From NCBI RefSeq assembly GCF_025630775.1, contig NZ_JAOSZE010000029.1:1-64000 (forward strand): a stretch of DNA of 64,000 nucleotides, in the 5' to 3' direction. Of the stretch, positions 1 through 7,056 are shown in pieces. Under the pieces are notes generated by a model. That model made no database searches and was not told the DNA's origin. It worked only from the letters and a program-made list of their open reading frames with translations. Position numbers and translations under genes: made by a program. Numbering within the stretch: position 1 is the stretch's first letter; the number at the start of each line of letters is the position of its first letter. The stretch comes from Actinoplanes sp. KI2. Its GTDB lineage: Bacteria > Actinomycetota > Actinomycetes > Mycobacteriales > Micromonosporaceae.

Positions 1-186
1 TCCAACATCGCAGTGCGTAGTCGCTCGTTCGGCATCGTCTTCCCGTCAGGACGTCCCGGCAGCCTGACCAACATAGGCGAGACGTCTCCGACACGTCCAG
101 CCATGACCTGATCACGTCCCGTCCTCAAACCCCACTCTCGATGGCGTCGATGCGGCTTGCATCGCCAAACCCGAGAGGAGCACACG
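1..186. other. Left-edge stretch upstream of the element operon, no gene seen
   Basis: I see no convincing coding sequence here. The stretch contains several short copies of ACGTCC or ACGTCT (around 49, 81, 97 and 116), which could be regulator sites, and it ends in the AGAGGAG ribosome binding site of the first ORF. It may include the 3' end of a gene that begins outside the window. Confidence 0.4.
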
Positions 187-396
187 ATGGACCCCCAGCA
201 CTTCACCCACGAGAAGCCGACCTGCATCTGCGGAGCGCAGCTCGGGCCGAGCCACTCGACCCTGTGTCGCAAGTGCGTCGCCCGGATCCGCTGGAACCGC
301 CGGCACCTGGCGCGCGGCGGTCACGGCGGCGCTGACAAGGGCATCCGTACCCGCCGGGCGCGACGCGCTCACCGCCGCGACGGCGGTGACGCATGA
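187..396 (+). CDS. Small Cys-rich zinc-ribbon-like protein
   Basis: The product is a 69-residue basic protein with a CxC pair near residue 14 and a CxxC pair near residue 30 (CICG then CRKC). This looks like a small zinc-binding ribbon, and the tail is Arg-rich. I chose the ATG at 187 because AGAGGAG precedes it by about 6 bases; an in-frame ATG at 157 has no such site. Its stop overlaps the start of the next gene (ATGA). Small Cys-rich ORFs of this kind are common in the early operons of actinomycete integrative elements, but the function is unknown. Confidence 0.6.
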   Translation: MDPQHFTHEKPTCICGAQLGPSHSTLCRKCVARIRWNRRHLARGGHGGADKGIRTRRARRAHRRDGGDA

Positions 397-587
397 CGCT
401 CTCGATCTCCGCCGTCGTCCTGCTCGGCGTCTTCGTCTTCTTGCTGTGGCGATATGCCCGGCTGCCGCTGTGGCAGGCAGCCATCTGCGCGGCCTTCGGG
501 TATTACCTCGCCTCGGCGTCGATCGGCCCGGAGATTGGCAACGGGCTGCACGCCTTGGCGCGGTTCGTTGCCGGATTGGACCTCTGA
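393..587 (+). CDS. Small membrane protein of the element
   Basis: The product is a 64-residue protein. Its first 20 or so residues are strongly hydrophobic (start TLSISAVVLLGVFVFLLW) and a second apolar stretch covers about residues 26-42, so it probably has two membrane segments. It overlaps the preceding ORF by ATGA and is followed after one base by the GTG of the DUF2637 gene, so it is translated as part of the same operon. Small membrane proteins next to SpdB genes are typical of transfer operons; a role in spreading between cells is inference. Confidence 0.6.
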   Translation: MTLSISAVVLLGVFVFLLWRYARLPLWQAAICAAFGYYLASASIGPEIGNGLHALARFVAGLDL

Positions 588-588
588 C

Positions 589-1272
589 GTGAGCGACCCA
601 GTGACCGCCGGCAGGCGGGACTGGTGGGTGGTCGTCGGCATGACCGTTGCTGCGATCTCCGCCGCGGTGGCCAGCTTCGCCGGCCTACGAGGGCTGGCGC
701 TGGTCGCTGGCTGGCCCGATCGGCTCGCCTGGCTGCTACCGATCACCATCGATGCGTACGCGATGACGTCGGCCCGCGTGTGGCTCGCCGGAACGATCGG
801 CAGCAGCCGGGCGCGTCGCTTCGCCCGCGCCAACGCAGTCGGTGCGATCGCCACGAGCATCGTCGGCAACGCCGGCTATCACCTCATCGCCACCGGACTC
901 GTCGCGATCTCCTGGCCGATCGTCGTCCTCGTCGGTGCCGTACCGGCCGCTGTCCTGGGACTTACCGCGCACCTGCACGCGCTCACTACCGTCGCGACAC
1001 CCGACCACGAGCCGGCGCCTGCCGCTGCAGACCGTCCCGAGCCTCGGACTGAGGTCCGGACCCGGACCGATGTCGACCTCCTCAACGCGGCCCGCGAGGT
1101 CGACGCCCGGCATCGAGCCAAGCACGGCGGACGCCCCATCAGCCGAGACGGTCTGCGCGCGGCACTGCGGATCGCCGGACCCAAGGCAACCGAACTGCGG
1201 CGACGCCTCGCCGCCGAGAGCACCAAAGCCAACGACAGCACCGACCGAAAGGAGGCATCGCCCCGCTCATGA
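589..1272 (+). CDS. DUF2637 (SpdB-like) membrane protein
   Basis: The product is a 227-residue protein. About four hydrophobic segments lie in residues 10-120, followed by a hydrophilic, helix-turn-helix-like C-terminal third (residues about 150-227, with an RDGLRAALRIAG stretch). DUF2637 proteins include the SpdB spread proteins of Streptomyces conjugative plasmids and elements, which act in the membrane during spread through the mycelium. I start it at the GTG at 589, which follows the stop of the preceding ORF by one base, rather than at an upstream in-frame ATG buried in that ORF. The end overlaps the next start by ATGA. Confidence 0.75.
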   Translation: MSDPVTAGRRDWWVVVGMTVAAISAAVASFAGLRGLALVAGWPDRLAWLLPITIDAYAMTSARVWLAGTIGSSRARRFARANAVGAIATSIVGNAGYHLIATGLVAISWPIVVLVGAVPAAVLGLTAHLHALTTVATPDHEPAPAAADRPEPRTEVRTRTDVDLLNAAREVDARHRAKHGGRPISRDGLRAALRIAGPKATELRRRLAAESTKANDSTDRKEASPRS

Positions 1273-1586
1273 CCAACAAACCGCACATCCCTCGCCCGAC
1301 CGTCGACCAGGAGGCCGTCCTCGCTCACCTGCACGCCGCCCGACTCAAGCACACGCCGGTCGCCATTTGGACCGCCGTGGACGACATCCCCGTACTGCTT
1401 GCCGAGATCGAGCGCCTCGCCCGACTGCTCAGCCGTACCCGATGGGACTTCGCCGACCTGCTCGCCGCAGCCCGCGCCACCGTCGCTGCCGACCACGACG
1501 GGGAACCGGAGCCGTTGACATACCTTGGCGACGCGGTAGCCGAGCACCGCTCATGGATTCCGCCCGACGATGGCGAGCTCGCCTAA
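1269..1586 (+). CDS. Small element protein of unknown function
   Basis: The product is a 105-residue, mostly helical acidic protein. Its position between the SpdB-like gene (ATGA overlap) and the FtsK-like gene (TAATG overlap) ties it to the transfer operon. The sequence has a helical middle with many Leu and Ala residues and a WTAVDDIPVLLAEIERL stretch, and no catalytic motif I recognise. Small ORFs in this position recur in actinomycete integrative elements. No function is assigned. Confidence 0.6.
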   Translation: MTNKPHIPRPTVDQEAVLAHLHAARLKHTPVAIWTAVDDIPVLLAEIERLARLLSRTRWDFADLLAAARATVAADHDGEPEPLTYLGDAVAEHRSWIPPDDGELA

Positions 1587-3328
1587 TGAGGGCCTATGGA
1601 CGCCGGCACCGCCGATGGAGCCGCCGCCACCCGCAACCGCTCCTGCTTGTGCCTGATGAACCGCTCTTCGCCATCGTGGTAGCCGCGATCGGACGCGCGC
1701 TGTTTCGGTTCCGGTCGGAACTCGCCCCGATCACCGTTGGCGTGGCATTGGACGTCGCCGCATCCGTGCTGCACCGCACGCATCCCGGCACCTGGCCGTT
1801 AGTTGGCGTCGTCACGACTGCCGCTGCTCTGGCAGCCGGGCTGCGCGGAGTGCCGTGGGGCGCCGTCCGCGCCGAGGAGCGCGCGTATGCCGCGGTCGCC
1901 ACAATAGTTGCTGGAAGCTGGCTTGCCGCCGCCACGGCAATGGGACCTGGCCACGCACCACTCCACGCCATTCTCATCGTGGCGATGGTCGCGCTGGGGG
2001 TGCCCTGGTGGACACACCGACGCCGCAGAGCCCACGTCCGCGTGGACCGCGTCATCCACGCCTGGCCTGACCTCGCCGACAGGATCGGGCTCGACGGCTC
2101 GCGGATCATGTCGGCCGTCGTGGACACCTGGGGTTGGCGAGCGCGCATGAAGCTGAGCCCGGGGCAGAGTGTCACCGACGTCGTGGCACGGGTACCCGCC
2201 ATCGAGTCGGCCCTGGGCACGCGGCCCGGCGCGGTCCGCGTTGAGCAGGACCCCGCACACGCCGGCCGCTTCACGATGCGTGTCCTGGCCGTCGACCCGC
2301 ACGCCGGCGCGATTCCCTGGCCCGGGCCGACGGTCCGATCGCTGGCCGACCCGATCGATCTGGGCGTCTTCGAAGACGCGACCACCGTCCGGGTGCCGCT
2401 GCTGCGGCGACACGCGCTCATCGGCGGCACCACCGACTCAGGCAAGAGCGGCGTGCTGAACGTCGTCCTCGGCAACCTCGCCGCCTGCACCGACGTCGTC
2501 CTGTGGGGCATCGACCTCAAGGGCGGCATGGAACTACGGCCGTGGGCACCGTGTCTCGCCCGGCTGGCGACGACCCCGGAGGAGGCGACCCGACTGCTCG
2601 CCGACGCCGTTGCCGTGCTCGACGCCCGAGCGCAGGCGTCCGGCCGCGACAACACCCGCGTCTGGGAGCCCACGCCGGACGCGCCAGCGCTGGTCATCGT
2701 CATCGACGAGTACGCCGAACTCGCGGACACAGCACCGGCCGCCGTCCCGTACGCCGAATCGGTCGCCCGACGCGGCCGGGCCCTCGCGGTCGACCTGCTC
2801 GCCGCGACGCAACGCCCGACGCAGAAGGCCATGGGCGGGGGAGCGCTGCGCTCTCAGATGAGCGTCCGGGTCTGCCTGCGCGTCCGGGAGCGTCGCGACG
2901 TCGACCTCATCCTGGACAAGGGCATGCTCGCCGCCGGCTGGCACGCCCACACCCTCGACGCACCGGGCAAGTTCTACGTCCTCGCCGATGGCCACAACCA
3001 GCCGCGCAGAGCCCGCGCCTACCTCGTCACCGACGAGAACGTGCGAGAGACGGCCGCCCGATACACCGACCACCGACCGGACCTCGACCCGCTGTCCCGG
3101 GCCGCGATCGACCATCAGCCGCGCGCCATCGCATCGCCACCGCCGATGGCAATCGACCCGGAACTGGAGCTCTTGACCGCCCTCGATGAGGCACCCGACG
3201 AGGGCCTCACGATCCCGCAACTCATCGAAGCGACCGGCATGCGGCGGACGTGGGTGTACGACCGGCTGCAAGCGCTCGCCGCCGCCGGCCGCGCCCGACA
3301 GGTCTCTCGCGGACGCTGGCGCGCCTGA
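1586..3328 (+). CDS. FtsK/SpoIIIE-like DNA translocase (TraB-type transfer protein)
   Basis: The product is 580 residues. Hydrophobic stretches lie in the first 130 residues (membrane anchor). The motor domain has a Walker A GGTTDSGKSG (Lys287) and a Walker B LVIVIDEYAEL about 95 residues later, and the C-terminus is winged-helix-like (PQLIEATGMRRTWVYDRL). In Streptomyces-type conjugation one such hexameric ATPase pumps double-stranded plasmid DNA, and its C-terminal winged helix reads 8-bp repeats in the clt locus. The start ATG at 1586 overlaps the preceding stop (TAATG). A longer reading frame upstream is a shadow. The GGACGGAC repeats just downstream fit a clt site. Confidence 0.88.
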   Translation: MRAYGRRHRRWSRRHPQPLLLVPDEPLFAIVVAAIGRALFRFRSELAPITVGVALDVAASVLHRTHPGTWPLVGVVTTAAALAAGLRGVPWGAVRAEERAYAAVATIVAGSWLAAATAMGPGHAPLHAILIVAMVALGVPWWTHRRRRAHVRVDRVIHAWPDLADRIGLDGSRIMSAVVDTWGWRARMKLSPGQSVTDVVARVPAIESALGTRPGAVRVEQDPAHAGRFTMRVLAVDPHAGAIPWPGPTVRSLADPIDLGVFEDATTVRVPLLRRHALIGGTTDSGKSGVLNVVLGNLAACTDVVLWGIDLKGGMELRPWAPCLARLATTPEEATRLLADAVAVLDARAQASGRDNTRVWEPTPDAPALVIVIDEYAELADTAPAAVPYAESVARRGRALAVDLLAATQRPTQKAMGGGALRSQMSVRVCLRVRERRDVDLILDKGMLAAGWHAHTLDAPGKFYVLADGHNQPRRARAYLVTDENVRETAARYTDHRPDLDPLSRAAIDHQPRAIASPPPMAIDPELELLTALDEAPDEGLTIPQLIEATGMRRTWVYDRLQALAAAGRARQVSRGRWRA

Positions 3329-3346
3329 ACCGATGTCCGCGCGGAC

Positions 3347-3403
3347 GTCCGTCCGCTCGCGCGGGTCTGCGCATATCAGCGCGCGGACGGACGACGGACG
3401 GAC
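3347..3403. promoter_or_regulatory. GGACGGAC repeat cluster, candidate clt (transfer recognition) site
   Basis: The 8-mer GGACGGAC occurs at 3385-3392 and 3396-3403, and its reverse complement GTCCGTCC at 3347-3354. The outer copies form inverted arms (3347-3356 and 3383-3392) around a 26-base loop. The cluster sits just behind the FtsK-like gene. In Streptomyces elements the clt locus, made of 8-bp repeats read by the TraB winged helix, lies in the same place. The assignment is inference; the repeats themselves are plain in the sequence. An operator for the downstream small ORF is the alternative. Confidence 0.45.
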
Positions 3404-3445
3404 GACCGGCGGATCCATGTCACCAACCAGAAAGGAGGCCCAACG

Positions 3446-3619
3446 ATCACCACACAAGACCCCACCGATGAGAGGAGAAATCGCAGCATACGAACGTGCA
3501 AGACGTCCGAAATTGAGAACGGGCAGCTCAAGACGTCCCTAGAAGTCCCGATCTCCGATGCCGCCGCCGATGCGCTGTGGCGCATCATCGACCGTGCCCG
3601 GAAGACTCGACAGACATGA
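3446..3619 (+). CDS. Small ORF upstream of the recombinase, apparent ATC start
   Basis: An open frame of 57 codons ends in a TGA that overlaps the recombinase ATG (ATGA). A strong ribosome binding site AAAGGAGG (3431-3438) lies 7 bases before ATC-ACC-ACA-CAA-GAC, which would read MTTQD if the first codon were ATG. Back to the FtsK-like stop the frame has no ATG, GTG or TTG at all. The product is basic and ends in a short amphipathic helix (ISDAAADALWRIIDRARK). Small genes in this position often encode excisionase or recombination directionality factors, but no helix-turn-helix is evident here. It is either a rare AUC-started gene, a gene silenced by a start mutation, or a base error. Confidence 0.5.
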   Translation: MTTQDPTDERRNRSIRTCKTSEIENGQLKTSLEVPISDAAADALWRIIDRARKTRQT

Positions 3620-5310
3620 GGTTCGCCTTTTACGGACGCGTGTCGACCGAGGACCAGCAAGACCCGCAGGCATCGAAAGCCTGGCAGCTCTCCCGCGCTC
3701 GCAGTTTGATCGAGCCGGCCGGTGGTGAGATCGTCGCCGAGTTCTTCGACATCGGGCAGTCTCGCTCGCTGCCGTGGAAGCGGCGCCCCGAAGCCCTGCG
3801 CCTACTGGACACGATTAAGAGCGCCGGCCGCGACTTCGACGCCGTCGTGATCGGCGAGCCGCAGCGTGCGTTCTACGGCAGCCAGTTCGGCATGACGTTC
3901 CCCGTCTTCGTGCACTACGGCGTCGGCCTGTGGGTGCCCGAGATTGGCGGGGCGATCGATCCTGGCTCGGACGCCCACGATCTCGTGATGGCGCTCTACG
4001 GCGGCATGAGCAAGGGGGAGCGCAACCGCATCAAGGTCCGCGTCCGGTCGGCGATGAAGGCGCAAACCGAGTTGGAGGGCCGGTTCCTCGGCGGCCGGCC
4101 GCCATACGGCTACCGGCTCGCCGACGCTGGCCCGCACCCGAACCCCGGCAAGGCGGCCGAAGGCAGGCGACTCCACCGGCTCGAACCCGACCCCGTCACG
4201 GCACCGGTGGTGGAGCGGATCTTCAGCGAGTACGTCGCGGGTAGGGGCATGACGTCGATCGCCCGCGGACTCACCCAGGACGGCATTGCGTGCCCGTCGG
4301 CCTACGACCGGGCGCGCAACCCGCACCGACGCACGCAGGTCTGGGAGACGACGGCGGTCCGCGCGATCTTGCAGAACCCGCGCTACACCGGTCGGCAGGT
4401 CTGGAACCGGGCGCGCACCGATGAAGTCCTGATCGATGTCGATGACGTCGCGCTCGGCCACGAGAACCGGCACCGCTGGAACGACCCGAGCCAGTGGGTC
4501 TGGTCGCGCGCCGAGTCACATACGCCGCTGATCAGTACCGACCTCTACGAGCGCGCCCAGCAGACGGTCAAGAAGCGCGGCACCAACAGCGACGCGGGCA
4601 AGGCGCCCCGTCACACCAGCCGGCCGTACCTGTTCCGTGGCCTGATCACCTGCGGCCTGTGCGACCGCAAGATGGTCGGCAACCCCAACCACGGACGCCT
4701 CTACTACCGCTGCACCGCAAGCCGCGACTTCGTCCGCCAGCGTCAGATCAGCCATCCGCCCGTGCTCTACCTGCGCGAGGACGCGATCATCCGCCCGGTC
4801 GACGAGTTCCTGCGAGACGAACTGACGGGGCCGAATCTGGCCGACAACCTTCGCCGCGTGGCGGAAGCGCAACACCGTGCCGCACTCGCTGCCTACGGCG
4901 ACGCCGGCGAGGTCGAAAAGCTGCGCCAGACCATTACTGACGCCGACCGGAAGATCAACGGATACCGGGCGACCCTCGACGCAGGCGGCGACCCGGCACT
5001 CATCGCTGGGTGGATCGCCGAGACCACCGCGATCAAGAAGGCCGCTCAGGCCCGGCTCGGCCTCACCGAGGCGCCACCGCAGCGGATGACCGCCGACCAG
5101 CTCGACGCCATCGCCGAGGCGTTCAGCGACCTTCTCGGCCTACTCCGCGGTGCCGACCCGCGCGACCGGGCTGAGCTGTACAGCCGGCTCAGGCTGAAGA
5201 TGATCTACCAACCTGGCCCAGAAACACTGATCGCCGAGGTTGTCACCCCGGCGGATCTTCGTGTCTTTGATATGTGTCCGGAGGGGGACTTGAACCCCCA
5301 CGCCCGATAA
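3616..5310 (+). CDS. Large serine recombinase (site-specific integrase)
   Basis: The product is 564 residues. The resolvase domain starts FYGRVSTEDQQDP with the nucleophile Ser10 and a conserved Arg8; a recombinase domain follows at about 160-300 (ending IARGLTQDGI and RAILQNPRYTG). Next come a zinc ribbon with CGLCDRKM and YYRC near residues 350-375 and a coiled-coil region at about 420-520. It integrates and excises the element by cutting both strands with a serine link. The start at 3616 is coupled to the preceding small ORF by ATGA. Its last codons (ending CPEGDLNPHAR) are read from the opposite strand of the tRNA-Leu acceptor and T arm, so integration regenerates both the tRNA 3' end and the protein C-terminus. 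Confidence 0.92.
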   Translation: MRFAFYGRVSTEDQQDPQASKAWQLSRARSLIEPAGGEIVAEFFDIGQSRSLPWKRRPEALRLLDTIKSAGRDFDAVVIGEPQRAFYGSQFGMTFPVFVHYGVGLWVPEIGGAIDPGSDAHDLVMALYGGMSKGERNRIKVRVRSAMKAQTELEGRFLGGRPPYGYRLADAGPHPNPGKAAEGRRLHRLEPDPVTAPVVERIFSEYVAGRGMTSIARGLTQDGIACPSAYDRARNPHRRTQVWETTAVRAILQNPRYTGRQVWNRARTDEVLIDVDDVALGHENRHRWNDPSQWVWSRAESHTPLISTDLYERAQQTVKKRGTNSDAGKAPRHTSRPYLFRGLITCGLCDRKMVGNPNHGRLYYRCTASRDFVRQRQISHPPVLYLREDAIIRPVDEFLRDELTGPNLADNLRRVAEAQHRAALAAYGDAGEVEKLRQTITDADRKINGYRATLDAGGDPALIAGWIAETTAIKKAAQARLGLTEAPPQRMTADQLDAIAEAFSDLLGLLRGADPRDRAELYSRLRLKMIYQPGPETLIAEVVTPADLRVFDMCPEGDLNPHAR

Positions 5311-5359
5311 AGGGCACTAGCACCTCAAGCTAGCGCGTCTGCCATTCCGCCACCCGGAC
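5275..5359 (-). tRNA. tRNA-Leu (anticodon GAG)
   Basis: Read on the minus strand the gene starts GTCCGGGTGGCGGAATGGCA and ends with TCCGGAC plus discriminator A. The acceptor stem pairs over 7 bp with one G-T wobble at the base. The anticodon stem CTAGC/GCTAG encloses the loop TTGAGGT, giving anticodon GAG; there is a long variable arm, as expected for Leu, and a standard T arm with GTTCAAGTC. CCA is not encoded. The 3' half (low coordinates) overlaps the last codons of the serine recombinase, marking this tRNA as the integration target of the element to its left. Confidence 0.93.
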
Positions 5360-5540
5360 CTGCACCGTTCAGCCTACCGACGCCGACCCGGCGTTTCCCA
5401 CCCGGTATCGGCAGCCCGGCGGGCCGCACAGGAGAGAACTGTACACGGCTCCCCGGCGGGCCTGCAGGGAGGGTGGGTGCATGGACAATCCCGACATATA
5501 ACCGCCTATGCCTGGCGCAAGGAGAGGGTTCCGGGGCAGC

Positions 5541-6929
5541 ATGGCGGGCGTGTCGCAGCCATCCCCTCTCACTCCGGCCCGGCAGCGGGCTCAGGTGCTC
5601 GCTGACTCCGGTGATCTGACCGGTGCCATCGCTCTGCTGGAGCGGGCCGTTGAGCTGGGGAGAATCAACCTGGCTGAGGACGATCCGGACGTTCTGCGGA
5701 CTTCCTACCTGCTCGGGCAGATGCTCCAGAAGGATGATGACCCGAGCGGGGCGCGGCGGGTGCTCGAGGACGCCTACGCGGCGGGGCTGTGGCGGCTGGG
5801 TGACTCCGATGCGCTGATGCTGGAGATCTCGCACGACATCGGGGTCGTCGCGGAGGAGCTGGGCAATCGCCACGAGGCGCGTAGGGCGTTCGGGCGGGTC
5901 GCTGAGCTGGGGCCCGCGACGTTGGGTGCGGGGCATTGGGCCGTTGCGCGGGCTCGGGCTTATCTCGGGCAAGAACCAGATGCTTTCGTACGGGCGTCAG
6001 ACCCGCCCCAGCCGCAGCCGGAGCCGTCCCCGGCTGTCCCCGTGAGCGAGCCCCCGACCGCCCCGGTGCCGATCGCGCCCCCGGTCCAGGCGCAGCCATC
6101 CCCGGTGACGTTCCCGGCAAGCGCGCCTCCGGCAAGCGCGCCTCCGGCAAGCGCGACTCCGGCAAGCGCGCCTCCGGCAAGCGCGCCTCCGGCAAGCGCG
6201 CCTCCGACAAGCGCGACTCCCACCAGCGCACCCCCGGCAAGCGCGCCCCCGATCCGGCCAACAAGCGTGCCGCCGGCCCACGAGCACCCAGAGGAGCCGA
6301 CCACCCCGATCCCACCGCACCCCACCCCCTACGAGGAGCCGACCACCACCCTGCCCACCATCGGCACCCAGCTTCAGCCGTTCACCCCGGCCGGCCCACC
6401 CCACCGGCCGGCCCCGAATCCACCGCAAACCTGGCACGAACAATGGGGCGGAAACCCGCAAACCCCCGCGCCGCAATGGGTGGTGTCTGCCCCGGCGTAC
6501 GCGCAAGAACCGCCCGCCAAACGCTCGCTGGGCATATTCGCGGCGATCGCCGCGGTGCTCGCGGCCGTGATCGCGGTCTCGGCGCTGGTCTTCGTGCTCG
6601 CCAATCGGGCAGGTGACGAATCCGACTCGGATGTGCCAACTCTGGGCGGCAAGCCGCCGACCGGGGTGGCGCTGACCGACCAGGGTTCCCGCATCCGGCT
6701 GGCCTGGACCGACCCGGCCGGCGGCAGTGTCTCCTTCCTGGTCGCGATGGCTCACCCGGGGGAGCAGCTGAAACCGGTAAGTACGCTCGGACCAGGCACG
6801 ACGTCGTTCGAGATCAGTGCGCTGAACCCGAATCTGAACTACTGCTTCGCGGTGGTCGCCGTCTATCGGAACAACAAGTTCGCGACCTCGGAGCAGGCCT
6901 GCACCAACCGGCCGGGGTCGGGCAAGTAA
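5541..6929 (+). CDS. TPR protein with Pro/Ala repeat, one membrane segment and C-terminal Fn3-like domain
   Basis: The product is about 462 residues. Residues 1-150 are helical with TPR-like pairs (GDLTGAIALLERAVELG and DDPSGARRVLEDAY). Residues about 190-240 are a run of five-residue ASAPP/ASATP repeats, then a Pro-rich linker; a single membrane helix (FAAIAAVLAAVIAVSALVFVLA) lies near 330-355. The last 90 residues resemble a fibronectin type III fold ending LNYCFAVVAVYR. The layout suggests cytoplasmic TPRs and an exported Fn3 domain. The start is uncertain: ATG 5541 (chosen), ATG 5508 or GTG 5550. An Fn3 protein follows in the next operon, suggesting a related envelope role. Function unknown. 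Confidence 0.7.
   Translation: MAGVSQPSPLTPARQRAQVLADSGDLTGAIALLERAVELGRINLAEDDPDVLRTSYLLGQMLQKDDDPSGARRVLEDAYAAGLWRLGDSDALMLEISHDIGVVAEELGNRHEARRAFGRVAELGPATLGAGHWAVARARAYLGQEPDAFVRASDPPQPQPEPSPAVPVSEPPTAPVPIAPPVQAQPSPVTFPASAPPASAPPASATPASAPPASAPPASAPPTSATPTSAPPASAPPIRPTSVPPAHEHPEEPTTPIPPHPTPYEEPTTTLPTIGTQLQPFTPAGPPHRPAPNPPQTWHEQWGGNPQTPAPQWVVSAPAYAQEPPAKRSLGIFAAIAAVLAAVIAVSALVFVLANRAGDESDSDVPTLGGKPPTGVALTDQGSRIRLAWTDPAGGSVSFLVAMAHPGEQLKPVSTLGPGTTSFEISALNPNLNYCFAVVAVYRNNKFATSEQACTNRPGSGK
6117..6251 (+). repeat. 15-bp tandem repeat, about 9 copies, in frame
   Basis: The unit GCAAGCGCGCCTCCG is repeated about nine times with a few substitutions (CT to AC, GC to AC). It encodes the five-residue ASAPP/ASATP repeat of the TPR/Fn3 protein, so copy-number change keeps the reading frame. 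Confidence 0.9.
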
Positions 6930-6978
6930 TGGATCACGCTCGGCGACCGGCGTTGTCCACACCCGTGACTTACGGGTA

Positions 6979-7006
6979 TCGACGCCTCCCTCGATCCCCC
7001 TATGAT
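6979..7006 (+). promoter_or_regulatory. Probable promoter of the Fn3-MoxR-DUF58-TgpA operon
   Basis: TCGACG (6979-6984) and TATGAT (7001-7006) stand 16 bases apart and resemble a housekeeping -35/-10 pair. The implied transcript starts near 7013, about 45 bases before the GTG start at 7057, which has GGGAGAGG ahead of it. This supports the GTG over an in-frame TTG at 7018. Confidence 0.45.
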
Positions 7007-7056
7007 GGCCTCCGTCCTTGCGGAGGGGGTCCGTCAAAGGGAGAGGGTTTGCGGTT

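Larger units (their letters stand above)
1..5359. mobile_element. Integrative conjugative element (AICE-like), right part, in tRNA-Leu
   Basis: The block holds, all on the plus strand and mostly overlapping by 1-4 bases, a Cys-rich small protein, a small membrane protein, a DUF2637/SpdB protein, a small ORF, an FtsK-like translocase and a large serine recombinase. This is the transfer and integration core of actinomycete integrative elements that move double-stranded DNA with a single FtsK-like protein. The recombinase gene runs into the 3' half of a tRNA-Leu gene, the usual picture of integration at a tRNA 3' end. No replication initiator is visible in this part. The left attachment site lies outside the window, and no second copy of the tRNA end is seen near position 1, so the att core cannot be delimited. 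Most known elements of this class use tyrosine integrases, so the serine recombinase is less usual. Confidence 0.8.

Noticed and set aside
1..140. Left attachment site near position 1
   Set aside because: I looked for a copy of the tRNA 3' end (TGTCCGGAGG or TTGAACCCCC) near the left edge and saw none, so the element continues beyond the window.
842..1585. Long N-terminal extension of the FtsK-like frame
   Set aside because: It overlaps the SpdB-like gene and the small ORF on the same strand, its composition is Pro/Arg/Ser-rich as in shadow frames, and the ATG at 1586 is coupled to the preceding stop.
3418..3542. ATG-started frame in front of the recombinase (MSPTRKEAQ...)
   Set aside because: Its ribosome binding site would be inside the GC-rich repeats, it stops before the recombinase, and AAAGGAGG lies inside it placed for the ATC frame instead.
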